This document shows positions 46,007-56,265 of a stretch of DNA of 64,000 nt, piece after piece. Below the pieces are notes generated by a model. The model worked only from the letters and a program-made list of their open reading frames with translations, was not told the origin of the DNA and did no database searches. Position 1 is the stretch's first letter; every line of letters starts with the position of its first letter. The position numbers and the translations under genes are program-made. The DNA comes from Porodaedalea pini (Eukaryota > Basidiomycota > Agaricomycetes > Hymenochaetales > Hymenochaetaceae), in NCBI GenBank assembly GCA_002794775.1, contig NBAY01000003.1, positions 2,046,001-2,110,000 on the forward strand, given 5' to 3'.

Positions 46007-47116
46007 CGGTATCAGAGCGACAGCAGGCGCGGGGGACGCAGCTCGGACCAAAATATCTGAATTGACATGGCCGGCTCTGTGTCAGTGGCAAGCGCGAGGG
46101 CGATGGGGTAGAACGAGCCTGTGGGACTTGGCGACTGTATGCGTCTGCGCGAATCGAAGGGAATATGTTGTGGTCACAGCCGTCAGTGTAAAGTGCTGGT
46201 TTTGCGGCTCAGAGTTTGAGGGGTCCTCGGCAATTCCCCCCGAAGAGTCTTCTTTTGGAAAACTACACTTTCAACTTCTCTATCCTTTGAGCAATGACTA
46301 TTATTCAATGAATGCCATCTTTCAATGTATGTTTCCTCATTAATGATATGATCGCACTAGTACTGTTACATCTGGATTGCTCTGCGATGGATTCAGTGCA
46401 CCTCCCCCATCATCCGCGTAAATTGTTGCTGTGAGCATCGAGTCAAGGTCCGAGCATACCGTCGCACGAAGGTACGTTTTGTTTCGAAACGCTAGAGTTC
46501 GAGAAGCTCCCACCGTTTTAGTTGACAGGCCGGTTCGTTTTGGACTTGTTGGACTGCTCGCCAAGCGCTGTGCATGAAATGCTGCGAAATGCTTTACGGA
46601 CCCTACGCTTGCCCGTGAAAATTTGTTCCTGTGGTCATGTACTGTGTCTGCAAAGCCTGTCGAACACTGGCCCGGCGTTTACAGCTTCATCAAACACAGG
46701 CCTCCGGTGCCAGAGGGCAAGCCTTTGCATTCATTGACGGTCTACAGTATCTTGATATCGCCGTGGTGATATACAATGCTGTGTTACATATTCTTTATCC
46801 TGTGCATGACTCGTTATCAACATGTGGCCATAGCCTCAACAATTACTGGAACTCCTTGTACTAGTTTTACAGGGTTTTAGCAGGAGAAGAAAGAACATTG
46901 GTACTTTCGGGCAATCTTCATCAGTGTTCGCAGTAGATGACTCAAACTTGAAACTTTAAAGCATAGGGTGTTTGAGCAAATCTTCTCTTGCTCCGACCTT
47001 GAAGTGCAGCGTACATGCAAAGGCCTCGAGGCCTGTATATCTTAGTCCTATCTGCAGAGCACACTGCTTCACCCCTTCAAGTCGGTCACTACGAGCAGCC
47101 GTGCAACGATTCGACG
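46007..47116. other. Divergent intergenic region
   Basis: 1.1 kb with no gene recognised; may hold promoters of the AT-hook and BTB genes. One GCACTAGTACTG copy at 46354-46365. Confidence 0.4.
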
Positions 47117-47917
47117 ATGGCGATCCACCGAGACAAAAACTATTACTTTAGCCCGCTCATCACATTTCAGGTAATTATTCACAGGAAATGATTGATTGCA
47201 TTGCGGCCATTGCTTATAGTCATTGTAGGTGGAAGAAACGATCTTTCAGGTTCCTCGCAAAGAATTCGTGGAACAATCTGAGGTCTTTGCAAATATGTTT
47301 GCGATGCCATCAGGAGAGGACGATGGAGGACGGAGCGATGAACATCCTTTACGTCTCGAAGGTGTCAATTCCAATGATTTCCGTGCCTTTTTGAAGGCAC
47401 TGTACCCCAGGTAAGCACCAACCATTCATTGAACTCATCTGGAAAGATCGTTCAATAGCTATGAGCTCTGCAGGCCTGCGCTCTTCCGGATGAGCCTCTC
47501 ACAGATGCAGAACTGGAGGTGGCATTGCACTTGGCGAAAATGTGGTGCTTCGATGAATTTCGAAAAGTCCTGATCGAAAGCCTCGATTCGCTGAACCTTA
47601 CACCTTCGCGCATGCTTCAACTCGCTCGCATTCACGACATACGACAATGGTACAAGCCAAAGCTGCGGCTTCTCGCATTGCGCCAGTCTGGTCTAACGCT
47701 CGACGAAGGGAAGCAACTTGGGTCCGATTTAGCAGTCATGGTTTCCAGTTTGCGAGATGAAAGGTATAATGGCATTGTTAAGTATAGCACTTCGATTGCG
47801 ACAAATCAACAATATGTCTCCGGCCGTGATACCGAAGCACAGAGCAGAGTCAGAGCGGAACGTCTTATAGACGAAAAGTTGGCAGAATTTTCTCAATTCC
47901 ATTACTGGGACGATTAA
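47117..47917 (+). CDS. BTB/POZ-domain protein, reading frame broken by an apparent 2-bp insertion
   Basis: Exon 1 47117-47170 (MAIHRDKNYYFSPLITFQ) and exon 2 47229-47410 (VEETIFQVPRKEFVEQSEVF, then LRLEGVNSNDFRAFLKALYP) form a BTB domain of the kind greatly expanded in Agaricomycetes. The remainder 47459-47917 encodes the usual helical extension (EVALHLAKMWCFDEFRKVL, LARIHDIRQWYKPKLRLLAL) and ends YWDD. No acceptor AG between 47410 and 47519 restores the frame. Reading after the intron gives SYELCRPAL, and PDEPLTDAELEVALH continues in a frame that needs two bases fewer within CTCT at about 47481-47484. It is either a pseudogene in the making or a sequence error. BTB proteins of this type mediate dimerisation; the target is unknown. 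Confidence 0.7.
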
Positions 47918-48236
47918 CATACAAAGCTCGCACATAGAATATCATCTTTAGCCATGTGTGCCTTGATGCTCATTAAGACTCACTCTCTGAGTAAGCTCCT
48001 TACCACAGCAGTGTATGGTTAAATGTCTGCGACATGCAGTCTACTTGAACCATCCTGTGACATCTAATGATGCGTGATTCATAAAGAATCGCCGAACCCA
48101 GAGATCTGTGTTATGAGTCTTAGCTCTGCGGAGTATTTCTTTTTCTCCTTCGATCGTTTGAGCAAAAATGGAAAGCTATTCAGAGCAGGTGAGGAAAATC
48201 TTTTGTATAAAAATTATGGGCGGTATGATACAGTAC
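47918..48236. other. Convergent intergenic stretch
   Basis: About 320 bp between the 3' ends of the BTB and ORC6-like genes; nothing recognised. Confidence 0.4.
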
Positions 48237-48830
48237 CTAGTGATTTGCCAGTTTTCCAAAAGGATCTCCATATTTCTCCATCAGAGCCTTCATATTTTTC
48301 TCACAGATCTCCCACTCGCGCAAGACTCTAGGGTCCCGATAATGATAGAATAGCCTGTCCGCTAGAACAGGTTGGTTATGACGGCACGGCGGTGGCTTGA
48401 CTTCCTCAACTTCAGACGATTCAGAATCAGCTCCAGCCTCGGCCTCCACTTGAGCATCTTCCATCTCGACGTCGCTGCCTGCTGTACGACTCGGATAGTT
48501 CACGAGTGCACCACGGACTGTCTTGAGCGCAGCTTCGAAGTCCTTTGGTCTCAGACACGAGACATCCTGAGCGACCTTCTTTATGACATCGTTATTTCCT
48601 AGTCTGTATCCTCTATCTCAGAATAAGTGTAAAGCAGCGTCAGAGTTTACTGACCTTTCTGAAGCTAGCAATGCACAAATGGCAGGGAGGGCATTCGCCT
48701 TCTTGCCCAGATCGTGACCAGAGCCAGGTCCCGTCTTCGACCGCGCGACGTTAAGCAGCTCCTTAGCAGCTCTGAGAGTTTCTTCTTTACCGCAGATCCG
48801 TATGAGTTGCTGTTGGTATGCAGCAGCCAT
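48237..48830 (-). CDS. ORC6-like small protein (tentative)
   Basis: Two exons, 48830-48655 and 48603-48237, 51-nt intron, in phase; 180 residues. The N-terminal 90 residues resemble the first cyclin-like fold of Orc6: ETLRAAKELLNVARSK, LGKKANALPAICALLASERL, GNNDVIKKVAQDVSCLRPKD and FEAALKTVRGAL. An acidic linker and a short C-terminal segment rich in charged residues (DRLFYHYRDPRVLREWEICE) follow. Orc6 binds the origin recognition complex and is usually longer, with a second cyclin-like domain, which is not evident here. Either this is a divergent short form, or a further exon is missed, or the match is to another helical family. Confidence 0.55.
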
Positions 48831-49102
48831 TGCACGTTATGCAAGCGATAGTTAAGAGGATGTTGAACGCGAAAGACTCGTGGCTTTGTTATGTTCAGGG
48901 GAGGCTCTTACGCGCCCTCGTCATGTGACACTATTAGACGAGTCTTGAAGATTTTATCCTCATTGGCCGTTTACAATCATTTATAAGGATAAATACAAGA
49001 CCTTAGATGCCCGAATCACGTTAAGTACGAATCAGATGATGGCCCATATTATCGTGTGAGACTGTTCGCTGTTCGGTACATTACAGAACGGCTTTATTGA
49101 CA

Positions 49103-49999
49103 TTATTGTCCTTCCGCAGGCTCGCTGGTAGAGCTCACAAGACTTTCAGCCATAGGATTCTTTCCTTGATCGCCTCCATTCACATACTCGAACTTTCGAG
49201 AATCTAGAGTGAAGGTTACTGGACCCTAGTATACACACAGACTTGAGTGAATGAATCAGGACATGGTCAGAGACAGACTTACTTCGTTCGTCAAGCTCAC
49301 GTTCATCATAGCGCCAAACTTTCCATCTGATAAAAGTCATCGAGCGAGATTCGCGATCGAGAAGACTCAAAGCGCACCTTTTATTTTGTCTGCATTATAG
49401 AGAGTACCGAGTCGGGCGAGCAGCGAAGCATATAGCTGGCGCGATTGGTCTCCGCCCTTGCGTCGCCAATTTAGAGAATAGGTTCGAGCCAATCTAGTTC
49501 TCGTACATACCATTGCGCGATGGAAATCCGGTTTGTTGCCCTTCGTTGTATTCGCCATGAGGGTAAACTGCGAGATGCAAAGGATTTCTCCTTCTATATC
49601 CTTGATATTCTTCTTCCACATAATCGACGGATTTGCAGTATCATTGAATACACGAAGGGAAAGGCTGTACAATGGAGAGAATGGTTGAGCATTTTATCTA
49701 CTGGCCAAAAGAATCAGCCTGCATTTTGTTCGCAATCTGTTGTATATCTGCCTCTGTGTCATCTAACACAGTCCATCGATTTCAGAATCTCTCAGATGTA
49801 CAGAGTAGGACAATGTCTCACCAGTACCGATACCCACGAGTACCATGAGACCTTGAGATATCTTCGAAATCATCTCGTTTTCGACTGTAATGTTGAAGGT
49901 AAATCTGAGTCCCGAGCTCATTGACATGCTCTATCGCACGAGAAAGGAGTCCTTGCCTGTGACCGAAGCACTCACAACCCGTTGTATTATGGCGCGCAT
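49103..49999 (-). CDS. DTD1: D-aminoacyl-tRNA deacylase (DTD1)
   Basis: Seven exons in phase: 49999-49957, 49884-49822, 49762-49702 (or 49723), 49664-49511, 49456-49378, 49326-49283, 49225-49103; about 188 residues. The family blocks are complete: MRAIIQRVVSASVTVENE, GLMVLVGIGTGDDT, LRVFND, MWKKNIKDIEGEILCISQFT, LMANTTKGNKPDFHRAM, then LYNADKIKDGKFGAMMNVSL and TNEGPVTFTLDSRK. SQFTL and NEGPVT are the two motifs forming the active site at the dimer interface (Ser-Gln and Gly-cisPro). The enzyme removes D-amino acids from tRNA. The C-terminal tail is Ser/Glu-rich. Intron 1 is GC-AG (G|GCAAGG), required by phase. The third exon has two possible donors. Confidence 0.94.
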
Positions 50000-50141
50000 T
50001 TTTGTTCAATGAGTAGAAAAGTGCAGTAGGTTTTGTGGAAGTAAGTTCCAAACAAAGGTCAAGCAAGACTGATTCAGAGATGATCGACGTGTGAAGCCGA
50101 ATTGCTCTTTTGCCGCCGACAGCCTCATCCTAAATTCAAAC
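50000..50141. promoter_or_regulatory. 142-bp bidirectional promoter, DTD1/PPIL1
   Basis: The two start codons are only 142 bp apart on opposite strands, so the promoters must overlap. No TATA box seen. Confidence 0.6.
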
Positions 50142-50849
50142 ATGTCGAGCTCGGACTCTGTTGTCCTCGAAACGAGCATGGGAGATATTCAGCTCGAGCT
50201 CTACTGGGAACATGCACCGAAGGTACGAAGCATTTCAATTATCTGCCGACGTTCAGGACTAACTGGGTGCCCAAACAGACATGCAAGAATTTTGCCGAAT
50301 TGGCACGAAGGGGTTACTACAACGGCGTCGTCTTTCACAGAATAATTTCGGACTTCATGGTCCAAGGTGGCGACCCCACTGGAACGGGTCGCGGTGGGAC
50401 GAGCATTTATGGCCAGAAGTTGTATGTCAAGCCGTCGCGTCTTTCATAGTTGCGGTCTCAAAATGGGCCCCACAGCGAGGACGAGATTCATCCTGATCTG
50501 CGGTTTACCGGCGCAGGGATCCTAGCAATGGCCAACTCAGGCCCTAACACGAATGGTAAGGCCGCGTCTACCCGCAGGACGTTCATCTTCGTCATGCCGC
50601 GTGCTAACCTTGATACAAAGGTTCTCAATTCTTCTTAACACTGGCACCAACTCCATTCCTTGACAACAAACACACGATCTTCGGCCGTGTGAGCTCAGGA
50701 ATGCGCATCGTGCAGCGGCTGGGTGCGGTCGCAGTCAACGCGCAGGACAGGTGCGCACCGCTTATTGTCCTCACTTATCGACGTCTTATCGCTCTTCCCC
50801 GTGTAGACCACTGGAAGACGTAAAGATTCACAAGGCGCGTGTTGTTTGA
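50142..50849 (+). CDS. PPIL1: PPIL1-type cyclophilin (peptidyl-prolyl isomerase, spliceosomal)
   Basis: Five exons in phase: 50142-50222, 50279-50421, 50476-50555, 50621-50750, 50807-50849; 158 residues, one cyclophilin domain and nothing else. Blocks: [99 protein letters not shown] and IFGRV. Catalytic residues (FHR arginine, FMVQG, NGSQFF) are present. The [14 protein letters not shown] wording and the C-terminal [12 protein letters not shown] place it with PPIL1, a component of activated spliceosomes. Divergently paired with DTD1. Confidence 0.95.
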
Positions 50850-51610
50850 AAGCGACCGCGTAGAGTTTCCCACCAACATAGATATACAAATTGAATCCTC
50901 TCCATGGGCACCGATGACCGCTGGAATATTCTGTTGGTGGGTTGCGTCCATGGAGTGCGATATCAAGGAGGACAGTACTGTCTTCTGCGACATGCTTTCA
51001 AAGAAAGTTTTGGTAGATCCCGTGCGGCGCTCCGCAAAGGGCTTCGACACATATATCTAATAAGCCGAAGGTTATTCGCTTTTTTGTTAATAGCGAAACT
51101 TAAGTCACAGAAGCAAGAAGACATTGCACTCTTTCCATCATGTCATATAGTCTGACAGTTGCCGTAAATCACATGTTCTATTCAACGATTGCTCAGAAGT
51201 TGCGACGGCCGACACGAAGCCTTGCTTATCGAGTCGTCCCTGGGTCCTAACAGGCGTTTTTCCTAGGAGCATTCTGGACTTCGCACAAGATCGTAGATCC
51301 ATCCCCCCAGCAACGACTTTAAACTCTGTACAGCCTCGCGCACTCCAGTCCGAAGATACGATATGAAGAATTCAATGTTTATTGCATTCCCTTCTTCTGG
51401 ACCAATTGCATTTCTTGATGCGATACCGAAGAACTACATATGAATAAATCTTGATCAGAGCTACCAAAATACATAAAACGGAGAGAAGGGTGGGGAGTGA
51501 ATAGAGCCACAGTGCGATGCGTGCGGAGCCCGTGAGAACAGATAACGACAGCAGATGGCGGCGGAGAAAAGCGACGGGATACGACGATCGCCCGTCAGAG
51601 GTCTGCGAGC
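50850..51610. other. Convergent intergenic stretch
   Basis: 760 bp between PPIL1 and CDC4 3' ends; no gene recognised. Confidence 0.45.
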
Positions 51611-54417
51611 TCACCGTTTCCGTACATTGCGCACACGAGGTCGCGTCGGCGTCTCCTCGCTGACAGGGAGGATACGAGATGGGATCTTGACCGAGATGTC
51701 CTGCACGGAATCCGCATCCATGGCTTCTGGGATGGTAGCCATGCTTGAGCCCTCTCCCAAATTGCTATCCGCCCATATATGCCTGCCCACCGGTATGTGA
51801 GAGGTCTTCCTTCTGTTGATCGGCGTATCATAGTCCCAAACAGGCCCGCGAGATCTGTCCTGTTCGCTCTCATCCGCATCGAGCTCGTCATCACCCATCT
51901 CTGGCTCTGAGGGAAGAACTTCCAGATCCTGGTCCATAGCATCTGCGTCAGCCTGATCATGGTCTTCGTCGTCCTCATCCTCGTCTGAGCTGTCATCGTA
52001 GAGGCCGCCAGCGGGTTCGCCAATCCACTCGTCATCATCACCGTCACGGCCGAAGTCCCAGACATCCAGCACAGTAGCATCCGTGCGATTGCTGGCGGCG
52101 ACACACCAACGACCCTCGAAAACGACCTGCCATACACCGTTGATGCCAGTAAGGAGATCACGGACAAAGGACCCGTCTCTCAAGTCCCACATCTTTAGGG
52201 TTCCATCAGAACCACTGAGCACTTTGAACTCGTCATGCTGGAAGCAGGTAATCGCGCCAGTGTGGGCCTGAAGAGAATGTCTGAGTTCGCCAGTATCGGC
52301 ATCCCAAACTCGCAAGCTCGAGTCGGCGGCTGCAGAAACTAGATAGGAAGGCGAGAGCCCGAGCAAGCCGACCAATGACGTATGCCCGACGAGGGTATGC
52401 ACACATTGTCCAGTGCTCAGATTCCAGACACGCACAGTGCCGTCCATGGAACCCGAGCACGCTTGGTCACGTATTGGGTCCAGAACAACCGAGTAAACTG
52501 TTTCATATATCAATTCATCTGTGTTTGGGGTGATATGAAAGAATATGGACCTTTTTGTGAGTGGCCGACAAGAACCCACTTCGACTGTCCCGAAATGATG
52601 TCCCACACACGGACAGTACAATCGTAGCTGCCTGACACAAGCGTGCGGCCCCGCGCAGCCAGAGCTCGCACTGCGTGGTCATGCCCCTCAAGTAGTTGTT
52701 TGTGATACGGATTCTCTTCGACATCTTCCTATCATATACATGAAACATCAGAAGACGCTTGGATAAACTTCAATAACATATTTACCTCAGAAGGGTCACC
52801 TTCAGTTTCATCCGCTCCGTAGCATCGGTACTCCTCTTCACCAGGCTTAGGTAGTGTCCACACCCGCAAAGAGTGGTCACGACTTCCGGTAACAATCAAT
52901 GGCCGCTTCGGCCAACGCTCGCGGCGTGTGATGCCGTCGTCGTCTGTCCACTCGACCATCTCGGGCTTGACAATAGATAAGCATCTGACAGTGCTCGTAT
53001 GGCCCCCGAAAACATGGGTGCATTTACCCGTCTTCAGGTCCCAGATTCGTACAGTGCGGTCAGTTGATCCAGAAACGAGTGTATCTTTGGTAGCAGCGAG
53101 AGCCCAGACACCACCCTGATGTCCTTCCAACGAACGAATTAATTGCCCGGTAGTTGGTGAATACACGTGTATTGAGTTGTCATCTGAAGCCGAAATTATC
53201 CTTCCATGAGAGAATATTAAACATGTTACAACATGAGAACCATGAGCGGGAAATGTTATCCGCTTCGGATTGTTGTTCTTCAACCAAGAGGTACGAGTTA
53301 GGTGGCGAGACTTGAATAATATCTTGTATGGATGCGGTAATGGTAAAGCATCAGGTGCTGGTAGTCCGGCCTTGCGTCGCAGTGACATGATATGTTTCGA
53401 GAAAAGATATTCGCTTTCGCCTCCGAACCATATCTTTGTCGACTTCATAAGATCCTGCCAAAGAATCGAATCCGAATCTATAACCGCCCTCCATGCCTTT
53501 GAAACGCGAGAAGCACGTGCAAGTGTAGAGAATGGCAGGAAGCTCAGGACGTGTGATACCAACTCTCGAGGTAGAAGAGTGAGGAAGTCGCGAGCTAATG
53601 TGGGTGTGAGCACAGATTGAAGAGTCCGAAGGACGGGTAACGGTGAATGACGGAGGAACGTAAGGAGAACGTGTGATTGTAATGCTGCAGGTAAGGCAGT
53701 GAAATGGCTAAGGAGAGAAGGGAGTGTCATCAGAGTTGTCAAAGCCACATCTGGTTGTATTGGTGCTTGGGGTTGGGGCGAAGAAGCACCGCTGGGAGGC
53801 GCTGATGGCCAGATGCTTTGTGGGGGTGGCGAGCCGGTCGGAGAGGGGAGAGGCGAAGGGGGTGCAGCAGCAGTTGAAGCATTGATCTGAAGCGTCCCTA
53901 GATGCGTTCCCCTTGGTTTCTTCCGGGGAGGAGGACTATTGGTGGCTTCCTCTACCCCTTGCATGACTATGTCATTACTGTGCGATCGTTTCTTGCCAAA
54001 ACGCTCTACAGCTTCCTGGAGTCCGACGAGCTTATCCTGATCCGCATTGTCATCCTCTTTAACCAAATGCCACCCTCTCCCGCACACTACCTCCTCCTCA
54101 TCATGCATGTCATCGTCGCCGTCGTCACCATCACGAAATGTGGCACGTGTGCCTCCCGGAAATGTGATAGGAAAGCGACGCAAGGAGGATGGCAGTGAGG
54201 CATTAAGCAACGGGTAGAGCTTCGGATCCTTCGGGGAAGAGGGTGGTGGGAGAGAGGGTAGGGGGATGGGAGCGTATGTTGTGGTCGTTGTCGTTGTCGT
54301 CACCACTCTGCAAGAAATGAACGGTTCAGCAGATGGCGAGCACAGAATTCGATGCACTCACTTAGTGGTGGAGACAGATGGGGCGAGTATGAGCGACGGG
54401 CGTTGACTAGGGCTCAT
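51611..54417 (-). CDS. CDC4: CDC4/Fbw7-like F-box WD40 protein, SCF substrate receptor
   Basis: Four exons in phase: 54417-54362, 54307-52786, 52728-52551, 52497-51611; 880 residues. The F-box is in LLPRELVSHVLSFLPFSTLA, then RASRVSKAWRAVIDSDSILW. WD40 repeats follow: HVVTCLIFSHGRIISASDD, LEGHQGGVWALAATKDTLVS, GGHTSTVRCLSI...SRDHSLRVW, LEGHDHAVRALAARGRTLVS, SGSMDGTVRVWNLSTGQ, AADSSLRVWDADTGEL and GSDGTLKMWDLRDG. The N-terminus has a polyThr run and Pro/Ser-rich sequence with a basic PPPRKKPRG; the C-terminus is acidic. By family it recruits phosphorylated cell-cycle regulators to SCF ubiquitin ligase. The short first exon (MSPSQRPSLILAPSVSTT) was added because it supplies an ATG and a good splice junction. 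Confidence 0.93.
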
Positions 54418-54812
54418 GGTAAGAGCGAAACTCTTTTGGAGGCCACACTCGGGTTCTGAGGAGACGCGTCGAGCTTGCACATACGGAGTTTGAAAGTTCA
54501 CATCTTTGTCAGCTTATGTGCCGTGACAGACCGTTAGATTTTGCTTCGCGAGGGAAACACGCATATTGATGAAATGAAAATTATGTCCTTTAGATTTAGT
54601 TGTATATCTCCCTGACATATATTGCATTTTCTTGCTGTTGTTTCATGATATCAAGGCTCATTAATTAATTAGTTGTCCATCTGCAGCTCTATTAGTGACT
54701 TGTGACGTGCTGATCTTACGAGAAAAGCAACGTGACATTTTGGCCCCAGGCTTCTTTGGCGTCGCACTCTACCAGCGCTGCAGTCCTAGCCGCTCACGAC
54801 GACGTATTGACA
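54418..54812. promoter_or_regulatory. Divergent promoter between CDC4 and the BUGZ-like gene
   Basis: 395 bp between two head-to-head start codons; AT-rich around 54590-54680. No individual site is assigned. Confidence 0.45.
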
Positions 54813-56265
54813 ATGGGCAAAAAGAAGAGCAAAGCGGTATGGATGTTTGCCTTTCACATCTGCAATCGTTTTTCTCACAGGTGTTCCAGATCATTCGGCC
54901 TTGGTGCTGGTATTGTGAACGAGAATTCGAAGATGAGAAAGGTCTTCTTCTATCCTGTGCTATTCGTTATGGGCTCGTTTCTGACGTTTAGTGGCATCAT
55001 GTGTTGGCGCGTAGTACTCATGCAGCACCAAAAGGCGAAGCACTTCAAGTGCAAGATGTGCCCACGTCGTCTCAATACAGCAGGAGGTTTAGCCGTTCAC
55101 ATCCAGCAGGTACACAAGCTCGAGCCTGAAAAGTACGTATCATGTGTTTGTTTCTCTTGGGAATGCCTTTTGAGCGTTGTTAAAGCCTTCCGCATATTGA
55201 AAACGCACTTCCCGGGCGTGATGGATACGAAGTTGAGATTTTTGGAATGGAAGGTATCCCAGCGCCAGATGTTGCGGACTACAAGCGTCGGAAGGAGATT
55301 GAACTTGGTCTCAACCCCGGAACTATCACGCAGCCCCAGGCTAAGCGCCCGAAGATTGAGAACCGTGTGTTCACCCAAGAGGAGCTTCGAATTCAGTTGG
55401 AGGCGCACAAGGCACTCATGGGTGCGGTGGACAATCCTCCCCCCATTGCGCCAGATTCATCATCGGGAGCCGTGGTCAATGCGGCGCCTCAGACATATGC
55501 TGCGCCGCCTTCTCAAATATCGCCTCCTCCAGGAAGTGCTCCGCCGGGTATGCCACCCTTTTTGCCGAACGGAGCGCCGCCCCCTCCAATGCCCGGCCAA
55601 CCGTCATTCCCTCCTTTCCCTGGCGTACCTGGATTCCCTCCTGGGTATGCTTTCTTCTTCTCGTTCCGATCTCGTCAAACTTGACGTTCCATTTTTACTA
55701 GTGCGCCTCCACCTGGTTTTTCAATGCCTCCCGGGTTCCCGCCGCCAGGGATGCTACCGCCCGGCGCTCCGCCATTCCCTCCTGGTATGCCTCCGCCAGG
55801 CTTGCCTGGAGCATCACCGTTTGCTCCTGGAATTGCTCCCCCGCCCCTGGGTCAGACTCCCCCCGCGTTCTCGCCGCCGCCAGGTCTTGCAGCGCCAGTA
55901 AAGGCTCCAGGGGCAACGCTTCAACCTCCTGCTCCAGGAAAGCCGTCTCCACCATTTAGATCGACTCAGCAGCCGTCTACATCCGTAGTTCCACAGAAGC
56001 CTCCTATCCCTAACCCGGCTTTGAAGCAGGAAAATCCTGAGCTCAAGAAAGGTCAAATCCTAAAATACACTGATGCCAATTACTCTCCTGTGAGCCTTGG
56101 CGAGCTTTTCTTGACTTGCGCAGTTGCTGACGAACTTTCGACGTAATAACTTAGGAGGAGAATCGCGCGTACGATCCGAAGTACTTCTTTTCGCCGCAGC
56201 AGGCTTCGACGAATCAGGACGAGATGCGGGGAAAGAAGCGCGCACGCGCCGAGGACTTCCTTTAA
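54813..56265 (+). CDS. BUGZ/ZNF207-like C2H2 zinc finger protein
   Basis: Six exons in phase: 54813-54836, 54881-54941, 55015-55132, 55186-55644, 55702-56089, 56155-56265; 386 residues. Start MGKKKSKA is followed by [20 protein letters not shown] and [20 protein letters not shown]: two C2H2 fingers. Then [20 protein letters not shown] and [13 protein letters not shown] follow, wording shared with ZNF207 and its plant and fungal relatives. The rest is strongly Pro/Gly/Met-rich ([20 protein letters not shown]), low complexity and able to phase separate in the animal protein. It ends [14 protein letters not shown]...ARAEDFL. The animal protein binds microtubules and the checkpoint kinase adaptor Bub3; whether the fungal form does is inference. 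Exon 1 is 24 nt. A long open frame 54732-55901 in another phase is read-through of introns and not a gene. Confidence 0.88.

Noticed and set aside
54732..55901. 389-residue open frame, plus strand
   Set aside because: It runs through the introns of the BUGZ-like gene in the wrong phase; the spliced model with conserved zinc fingers explains the DNA.
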